Positions 55,946 through 64,000 of a stretch of DNA of 64,000 nt are shown one piece after another. A model generated the notes under the pieces. That model was not told the DNA's origin and made no database searches. It saw only the letters and a program-made list of their open reading frames with translations. A program made the position numbers and the translations under genes. Position 1 is the first letter of the stretch; every line of letters starts with the position of its first letter. Source of the DNA: Lineus longissimus (taxonomy: Eukaryota; Nemertea; Pilidiophora; Heteronemertea; Lineidae); the NCBI RefSeq assembly GCF_910592395.1, contig NC_088321.1:10914001-10978000 (forward strand), read 5' to 3'.

Positions 55946-56810
55946 GCCAGTTATTTTCGAGTTTGTACTTTGGGTGCATCTCGTTCCTCGGGTTGCATTG
56001 CACCCGTGACCCCATAGGAGTTCCTGGTCTTGTCTCTTCGCCCCCAACTCCGATGAACTCTATGTACCGTGAACGAATGCTCATCAGGTCGACAGTTATT
56101 TGACGACGTAAATCCATCCATATTAACTGGCGCTGCGGCTGCGCTCAATAGACTCCGTTGGGGAGTCTGAGCCTGATAGGGTGTACCAGTCCAGCCGGTT
56201 ATGTACGGTTGGTATGCTCTATGATATGGATCTCCAGCCACCTGTCAGCTAGGGGCAGACCCCAGTGTCTCAACCCTGGGTCTCAGAGGCGGTAACTTCG
56301 AGTCAGGCAGCGCGCTATGTCTGGTTAGGCGACATGGGTTACCAGGGCATCCACAGCCAAAATGGTTTGCACATGGAGGTCATCGCGACCGACTTGTGAG
56401 GGGGAAGAAGTGATGTCCATGGCGGTTTCAAATTGATCTGACGACCCCCGCGTCTTCTGGACAGGGAGGGGTTCATGTGGCCAAATCCTGTCAGCTCAAT
56501 CCTATCGTTAGCATCGTTCGCGGTACATGGAAACCAAGTGCATGGAACCCTTTTTTGTCTTGGTTTAATTTCTCTGAGGATTTCAATGATGATATATATA
56601 TTTAGATCCACAGGTATAGTCGGTACATGTGGCGACTCGCCACATGAACATTTTAAAAGTTTTTTCGAGCATTGTTAAAAGTTTTGAAAATAAATTTCTT
56701 CTTTGGACGTGTTTTTTTTTACCTGAATGACATTCAAAAAGTTTGTCACTGGAGAATTTCCCCATCCCCCACCCCAGCCCTAGAATAATATACAGACTAA
56801 ATAGTATCTT

Positions 56811-57081
56811 TGGACTGTACTGGTAATATAGGTCAGTCACGAAAAATAAAATATATATTGGACTGTACTGGTAATATAGGTCAGTCACGAAGAATAAAAT
56901 ATGTATTGGACTGTACTGGTAATATAGGTCAGTCACGAAAAATGAAATATATATTGAACTGTACTGGTAATATAGGTCGGTCACGAAGAATAGAATGATA
57001 TTGGACTGTACTGGTAATATAGGTCGATCAAAAAAAAGAAATATATATTGGACTGTACTGGTAATATAGGTCAGTCACGAA
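56811..57081 (+). repeat. 48-bp minisatellite, about six units
   Basis: Units start TTGGACTGTACTGGTAATAT and contain AGGTCAGTCACGA, followed by an A-rich end. Most are 48 bp, a multiple of three, so both strands give in-frame 16-residue repeats across several units. Unit five is shortened. Confidence 0.92.
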
Positions 57082-57089
57082 AATATCTG

Positions 57090-58554
57090 AAAGTCTGTGC
57101 CCCATTGTTGACGAATATAATATCGTGAGGACTTTATCAATGGTCACGGTCCCTGGCCCCTCCCACGTAAAAATCATTAGCAAGGTCACTGCAGGCAATA
57201 GCTTCAGCATTGTTATTGTATAAACATGTCTTAAACATTATAAACGGCCCTATTTGTGGGGTTACATTGGGTTCTTGCTGGGGTAATGATGTCCATGTCC
57301 GATTCTGCGTTTTGTGGACTTGTAAATCAGTCCAGCAGTGACATTGCGTTTTGTGGACATGTTAAAGTCTGTCCCGCAGTACCAAGTTTCAGCCCAGCAA
57401 TTACCAATAAGCCCTGCACGTGACCTTAAAGTAAATAGCTATGCAAGTGTGGTCGAGACAAAACGCGATGTATGCATTGGAAGAAGGAAATCTGCGAAGA
57501 GTTGCTGGAACTGTCTGTCCACCTCTCGTTTATGAAACAATGGGCGATTTGAAAGACGTCTCCTGAACAGATCGCCCATTGTTCACTGAAGCAGCATTCG
57601 AATTGTCTCCAATTTTTTTCAGGTGGATTGCTCCATCTCGTGTGGTTTCGCTGTCCCGTCCCTAGAATCGAGTTAACGTGACCGAGGCCACTTCTGAGAG
57701 ATAAATATTCAGGATGCCAGATTTGTGGAACACAATTAAGGTAAATGAGATAAAATTCGATAAGCTGGCTACAGTTGATGAAATGAGGCTTTAGGTCCGT
57801 CATCATGCAACTGATATTGGGACAAACCCGAGGCAGGTTGACCACCATTACCTGACAATTAAATTTAATTGATTCATCTTATTAGTGCCAATGAGGCTGT
57901 CACAGACATAAACATGTGTACAGACATATTACTGATATGCTATAATAGATTTTTTTTCATGAAAAATGATCAAATACTTCAATTTCTTAAATTGTATATT
58001 TCAATGTTTCTTGGTATCTAAATATTCCCTTTCTATTCCAGGCCAGTAGTCAAGAGCCATGATCAAGGAACAGCAGTTCCCAACGGAATTGACCCTTTTC
58101 TTGTTGTAATTCATGCTGTTGGCTCAGAATGGGTTGACACTAACCTGTTTTCGACCCTGAAAATAAAACATCGAACATTGTTACTCTTTGTTAAAAGTGA
58201 ACCTTGCAAAATATGTGCTTATTCCTGAAATCGATAGCACTTCATGTATGTACTCGTTGATCCAGAATATTGCTATTTCTTGTTCCGTTTTCAATGTGGC
58301 AATCCATTTACCGTATCTGAGCTATTTCACAGCACAAGAAGTGCAACATTACAACAATGGAGCTATTTCTTGATCACAGCAAAAATGTGCTTCTACATTG
58401 TTTTACTCAAATGATGCCTGGGTAAGCCTTATTGACATATCTGTTTTCAAGAGGAATTGATTGTAGGTTTTCTTTCTTTTTTCTTTCTTTTTTCTTAAGG
58501 CAGGCCTTATTTAACAGAAGCCCTATATTTTAGGTAGAATATTATTTATACTTA
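57090..58554. other. Non-coding sequence
   Basis: A CGTTTTGTGGAC motif repeats near 57307 and 57346, and GGGCGAT/ATCGCCC form a small hairpin near 57540-57580. No gene recognised. Confidence 0.5.
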
Positions 58555-59192
58555 AGGAATTGAACCCGAGCCGGAGGACCTTGGTTGAGTTACCAAGACA
58601 CTCTCGGGTGGAGCTAAAATACAGTCCAAACCCGAGCCGATAGGCGAGGGTTTGGACGAAATTTTAGCTCCACCCGAGAGTGTCTTGGTAACTCAACCAA
58701 GGTCCGAAGCCGAGGGTTCAATTTCTATTCTAAAATACCTCAAACTTAAAAAGATAGGCCACGAAATAACTTGAATATGTGCGAATTTGGCAAATTCCAT
58801 CCATCGCCTGCCCGGAGCGCCGGTAGCGCCGTTGTTTACATTATGTTACGGCAGCGCGTATAGGAAGTCCGGATCGGCTCGCTCAAGTGATGCTAAAATC
58901 CGCGCAAATGGGCTATTTGGAGCGTTTTTCTCAGCAAATATGTGTAGTGCTCATTAAAAAACTTAGGGTGGTTGATGCTTCCTTGGCTGATTTGTGTTTG
59001 AAGCAGTGTTTTGAGAGCCTCAAACTTCTGAAGTGAGCTGTGTGCATGGTTTCCACATTTTAGTGCAACCCGAGGGAACTTTGGTAGAGCATCTTGGTTG
59101 CGTGTCCAAAACACTCCACTCTCAGAACGAGGCTTATGCATTTTCCATTTAAAAGTTGACTTTACGGTACCAAGGTATTTTAGAATATAGGC
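58555..59192 (-). repeat. Compound repeat R2, copy 2 (inverted)
   Basis: The minus-strand copy of 33515-34165, with a larger hairpin (58558-58725, TTGAACCCGAG ends) and the segment bounded by ATTCTAAAATACC. The frame shared with copy 1 is open on the minus strand from about 59190 to 58893. Confidence 0.82.
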
Positions 59193-59634
59193 CCATATCA
59201 GTTTTGAGATCAATTTCCTCTTGAAGACAATAAACGTCAATCGAGTCTCTGCACCATTTTGATTGGGCGGTTTTGGGCTAAAATACAGTACAAGAGAATG
59301 CTCCATTGGTGTTAACAGAATATGTCATTGTTTTGGTCAGCAATCAGTTCTTGCCACCTTGAAAGCGGCCACGGTTACTTTATACGACTTGTACATTGTT
59401 CAATTGTTATTATGCTATTGTCATTTGCCTTTGTCCCCCCCCCCCATCCTTATCGACACTCACAGTGCACCATCCTCCATCACATGCCCCGCATGCGCAC
59501 TGACCCAACATCTGATCCCTTGACACGCTTGCTCAAGCGGCTCAAGCGGCGTCAGCAGTATCAACGTTGTGTTATTGTATTCCAAGTTTTGCATTATTCA
59601 TATGCATGTACTTGCCAAATAAATGTTGTCATAT

Positions 59635-60350
59635 CGTAACCTTCGTCTCTTGTCCTTCGGTCAATAAGTGTGCGGATCACTCCCAGCAAGTTCGATTAAC
59701 ACACTACACTATCTTCACATGCAACAATTTACCGTCAGCCTTTTCTGATTCCGCATGCCGGTGTAGAAGTTTAAAATGTCCTAGGATAAAATGCCCGGGA
59801 ACAAAGGATTCTATTATGCGCTGAGCTAGTGACGGTCATTGCCTCTATAGAACCATATGCCATAATCTGTCAGAATACAATAGGCCCGGACACTTTTTAC
59901 TTTTACACCGGCTACTAATTCTAATTTTTGTAGTATATATTATATACTTGCCGAATAAAAGTTGCCATATCATCAGCCTTTGTCTCTTGTCCTTCGGTCT
60001 CTCAGCGTGGGGGACACTCTCGAAAAGTTAGATTTATGCACTTACCAAACGACACCAAATGCACCTTCCTCGCCAAAATACCTCACGCCTGCGGACAGAG
60101 ACGAAACAGCCCAGAGTCTGTACCGTAACTTAATTTGCATCCCGTTTCAATCCAGAATGACATATCATCAGCCTTTATCTCTTGTCCTTCGGTCTCTCAG
60201 CGTGGGGGACACTCTCGAAAAGTGAGATTTATGCACTTACCAAATGCTTCTTCTTCACCAAAAATACCTCACGCCTGCGGTCAGGGACGAAATAGCCCAG
60301 AGTCTGTACCGTAACTTTAATAATTTGCATCCCGTTTCAACCCCGAATGA
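59635..60350 (+). repeat. Tandem duplication, about 190-bp unit
   Basis: Two full units at 59966-60160 and 60161-60350 share CTCTTGTCCTTCGGTCTCTC and CTCACGCCTGCGG, with small differences. A third, more diverged part (GTCTCTTGTCCTTCGGTC) lies at 59643. Confidence 0.88.
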
Positions 60351-60659
60351 GATACCCAACTTGTATGTAAGCAGTTGACGATCGAGAAGAATAGACAGTT
60401 TTTCCAAGCCTTGCGGAGACCAACGTCTATGTATGACGACAGTTCTGAAGAGCTCTGTCTGGTTTCCTATATCTGTATAGTCATCATGGTATCAATGATT
60501 GAGCCGACTTACGAATATCGCGTAACTGAACTTAAGCAGGATTTCATGACGCCACAGACCATCTTTCAAACATCTTCGCTCGTGAGGGCTTGCGAAATCT
60601 GCCTAGATAAAATTTTTTTACTGACAAAGTCCCATTTCTCCACTACTCATGGAAAATAA

Positions 60660-61980
60660 CTGGCGCTCAATGTGTGTATCTATGTGTCCCTGGAGTTCGA
60701 AGGATGTGACATTACAGAGCGTCCGATTTTGTCTCGTAAAGAGACGCGAATTATTCCAGGACATTCAAACTTGTGTTGTATCCTATTCTTACGATGTATG
60801 GTTATCCCTGCAGAGGTGCTAAAAGCCCTGTCTCTTTAGTATTGGATGAGGCATCCTGCAGACAGTCCGCTGTACGCTCTTGAGAGAGACACTGACACCC
60901 CATCTCTGCCCAGAGTAACCCGTGCTTAGAGTAACTGGTAAACCGCAATCGTCACTTGAAGACAAAGCATTTGCTGTGTTTATTCATATCATCTCCTCAA
61001 ACACTACTCGAGTACTTCTTGGGTGGTACCCGATACGAGACAACTAACTGAGCTATAACTAACCTGAAGTGCTATTTGATAAGGGCACATGAGCTGTGTC
61101 CCTTTAGTTCGAAGGATGTGACACCTCAAAGTGCCCAATGCAGCTCCTTGAGAGAAAAAGACACTAATACATCCACAGGACTTTCAAACTGCTGGGAGCG
61201 TCCCCACAGAAGTATGGGCAGTGAAGCGGACAACCCTATTCCTCCAGTGTTAGTCTTGGGGGTAACTGATGTACATTTCTTCTGCGTTTGTACCGATTTC
61301 AGCGAAAATCGAGATTTATTCTGGCAACGACTTGAAAATGAATGTTCTGTTTTTGTCAACGTCGCACTCTGGAACATGGACGATTCTGAACTCTCAGCAA
61401 CCCTTCTTGGGAAACAAGTTGATCATCTTGACTACAGCGATAACATTCATATGCTGAAAATTGATGCAGAATGCTGGATGGTATACTAACTAGCTACATA
61501 GTATACGACCCTAACCAGTAAATGTAGCACTTTGTACATAATGTCATTTCATTTAACTTTCATTTCTAAGCGTTTATGCTAGCGCTATTCATTGTAAATT
61601 TTGTCTTCTTATCTAAGGAGGAATAAACAAATATATATATTACCTGGTATGGGCAACTCGTCTTGCGAGGGTGCAGATCGTGTGTCCCTTGTACTTCGAA
61701 GGATGTGACATACGACAGAGTGTCCAAAATGCCCTGAACTAGCAGCCATGAGGGTGGAGTTCTAGCCATCTGGAGCACTTAGATCCAGGACCAGTTTTAT
61801 GATGACTAGAACACTTACAAAAGACGACAATATGTTGACTCAGTGACCCTCTCCTATTTGCCGCATCGAACTTGACAATTGACAGCTTCTGTTACCAATG
61901 GTAGTTTGAAGCGTGAAGGTCAGAAGCTGTTGCTGCAAGAACATGCGATAGTCGGACCAAAACTTAGCTGTGTGTTATTA
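60660..61980. repeat. Region with a thrice-repeated motif
   Basis: GTTCGAAGGATGTGACA with variants and flanking GTGTCCCT occurs near 60690, 61100 and 61690, each followed by AGAGCGTCC-like sequence, so the region includes three diverged copies of one repeat. The frame 61076-61489 spans one copy and is not recognised. Confidence 0.6.
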
Positions 61981-62057
61981 TTTTAGGCAAGAGAAGTCCT
62001 CAAAGGCCATCGTAGTGGTTACCGTCACGACCTTGGGAAAGGGTTGGTTGTGATTGG

Positions 62058-62600
62058 TTTGAATGGGACAGCAAGGACTATCTCATTACTGTAGACTATT
62101 ATAGCAATTTCTGGAAGATCGATAGACTTCGTTCTACGTCCAGTGTAGAGGTCATTCGAAAGCTGAAAGCGCATTTTGCACGCTACGGTTGTCCCGAAGA
62201 AGTTGTTAGTGACAACGGGGGACAATTTGATTCTTCCAATTTTGCTAGTATTGCTCCAAAGTGACTTTGATCATATGAAGATTAGCCCGCGTCATAGCCA
62301 GTCCAATGGTAAGGTGGAATCTGCTGTGAAAGCCGCTAAGAAAACATTACGCAAGGCTAAAAGGTCTGATACTGACCAGTATCTCGCTGTGTTGGAGACA
62401 GGCAACACTCCCACTCAAGGTTTAGATAGCAGTCCCGCACAGATAATGTTCAATCGCAGAACTCGTTCGCTGTTACCCATGAGGTCAACAATGTTGCAAT
62501 GTAAACCGAACTTTTTCAGACATTTATATAAAAATAAGGCGCTGTTGCGGCTTTTGTTTGATTTTTTTGCCCTCGAAATCTTTCCTAGAGAACATGTGCA
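62058..62600 (+). pseudogene. Ty3/Gypsy-type integrase fragment (frameshifted)
   Basis: The frame from 62058 carries DYLITVDYYSNFWKIDRL (first catalytic Asp) and EEVVSDNGGQF (second Asp). After a frame change near 62260 it continues ISPRHSQSNGKVESAVKAAK (catalytic Glu) and NTPTQGLDSSPAQIMFNRRT. This order is the rve integrase core of Ty3/Gypsy-like polyproteins. No reverse transcriptase, gag or LTR was found around it, so it is an isolated relic. Confidence 0.85.
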
Positions 62601-62639
62601 ATCTCACAGGAAACAGTCTATGTCAACTTCCTGTTGAGC

Positions 62640-64000
62640 TATAAATATAATACGGGGCCTGCTCAACGCGTAAGTGCAAAGAAGCTGGTATTTTCCTAAA
62701 ATAATCGTCAGAGCTACCCCGTCACAAAACACCTCGGACATTTACACTTGAACAAGTAGCAATAGCCGGGGATAAAGTAGGCTCATCTGTATCCATGGTA
62801 ATCATCCGAGATTGAAGAACTAGGTTTTTTTTGGGGGGGGAGGGGGTACAATCCGGACCTGATCACCACTGGCTAGTGACACCCTACTAGTCTAGACGCA
62901 AAACCCCGATTTTGGGGTAAAGCGTGACATTTGGCAAGTATGGTATAGCGGCAGTTTTTTTGCAATTTCTATACCTTTGAGAAGTCTAGAACCAGAATCC
63001 GATGAGTGCCACCTTGCCAATTTGGGTATTTTTCCGAAAATCGCGTTTCCATGGCAACGGACGTAGAAAAAGTCGGTTTCTTCTACAGTAGTTGGTGTAT
63101 TTTTTTGGTTCGAGTATCAAATCATATTTTAGGTACCTGGGCCGATTTTCATAAATGTTCTCAACTCAAGGGCCATAAAACCCTAAGTGGTCAACGTTCC
63201 CCAAATAAATGGGATTCATAAAACCACTCAGCCGACCAACTAGCCAAGTTTACCACTTAAGTTTGAGGGTACCACTTATCTTTCTCACTCAAAAAGACGC
63301 ATCAGGTATCCGTGTCATATTTCTTGTTGATTTCTGCCTATGAATTAATTCTTTATTTATTAATTGTTGGCATTCAAATGTGCAAGTTACAAAGCATTTT
63401 CTGTACACTATTGTATCATCGTTGATGTTGGGGTTAAAAATTGGCGTCATAAGCTAAGGCTGCAATGTATATCCGTTGTCACCAAGGATGAGCTCATCCC
63501 CTTCCGGCCGACATGCATCTGTTGGTGCGGTTTCTCGGATCACAACGGAGTCGTGGCTGCCACATGGCCATCCAGCTGCAACATTGATAACCCCAAAATG
63601 TGCATCAAAAACGACCTACACATTGATGGAATACCAGTTTTTCCTGTTTACATATACACATGTATCTCCACTCATGAAACGAAGGTCCTAGAATCCAAAT
63701 ATGGATTCGGGGTGTCCTCTTGTTTCAAACATTTGGTTCAGTGAGGTTGTTACCTCCGCAATTACTCATGGTTGGTTGGGATGTGTGGACAGTATCACAA
63801 GTAACCTGTAACTAGCGATTTACTTCCGTACTAGCCATTAAGCCCCGCGTATTGGCGCTAAAGCAGCCACTGCCCGAGGCCTAATTTCTTTTTTTTAATT
63901 CTTGTTTTCCTTGACCAGAATTTTGTCATGGCACGATTTTCGGCCAGGAATAAATTTTAGTGTTTTAACGACGCAAACAAATTGCTAACTGTTAGTTTTT
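62640..64000. other. Non-coding sequence, nothing recognised
   Basis: Contains a G-run near 62832. The frame 63364-63744 (126 codons) has several Cys and His but no motif I recognise; it may be chance or an exon of an unseen gene. Confidence 0.4.

Noticed and set aside
57426-57848. Minus-strand 140-codon frame
   Set aside because: No domain, no splice context, and it spans a small hairpin.
61076-61489. Plus-strand 137-codon frame as a new gene
   Set aside because: Its start lies within a dispersed repeat motif and no family or splice structure supports it. It is kept only as part of the repeat region.
1-64000. CRISPR arrays, bacterial operons, riboswitches
   Set aside because: The window is clearly animal nuclear DNA. 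The repeats present are minisatellites, tandem duplications and transposons, without the spacer-repeat pattern.

Overview
This is eukaryotic nuclear DNA from an animal, most likely a marine invertebrate. The main gene is split by GT-AG introns. Introns and flanks are filled with DNA transposons (Kolobok, PIF/Harbinger, Tigger/pogo, Tc1/mariner, MITEs), tRNA-derived repeats and a Ty3-type integrase relic. Short palindromes such as TAGGCCTA and ACATGTAC recur throughout, as is common in deuterostome and other marine invertebrate genomes. The exact lineage cannot be fixed from this sequence.

Positions 4792-34889, minus strand: one gene for a P5B-type P-type ATPase (ATP13A2/ATP13A3 group). I traced 18 phase-consistent exons plus one doubtful exon, about 1,045 codons, from the probable start codon to near the C-terminus. 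All main P-type motifs are present (TGES, PPSLP, DKTGTLT, KGSPE, TGDN, GDGAND). The last exon was not found. The large introns carry a complete Harbinger element (26719-31165), a Tigger element (11298-13712) and many small repeats. A Kolobok element (2160-4057) lies beyond the last exon found.

The Harbinger element has an apparently intact two-exon DDE transposase on the plus strand. On the minus strand it has a decayed MADF/BESS protein gene whose exons interlock with those of the transposase. A Kolobok element with a THAP ORF has landed at a TTAA inside the last MADF/BESS exon.

Positions 35990-44609: an AT-rich island of plus-strand, closely packed, partly broken ORFs that look like structural genes of a virus-like or Polinton-like element. 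It includes an F54H12.2-like protein, a coiled-coil protein, a protein of the capsid-gene neighbourhood, a small membrane protein and two tandem paralogues with coiled coil plus membrane segments. No polymerase or integrase is visible. A Tigger element (38373-40435) interrupts the island and another (44612-46511) abuts its end.

Positions 46512-64000: mostly non-coding. It holds a deleted mariner, several MITEs, a 48-bp minisatellite, tandem duplications, a compound repeat shared in inverted orientation with 33.5-34.2 kb, an inverted-repeat element with a tRNA-like core, and a frameshifted Ty3/Gypsy integrase fragment. No complete host gene was recognised here.
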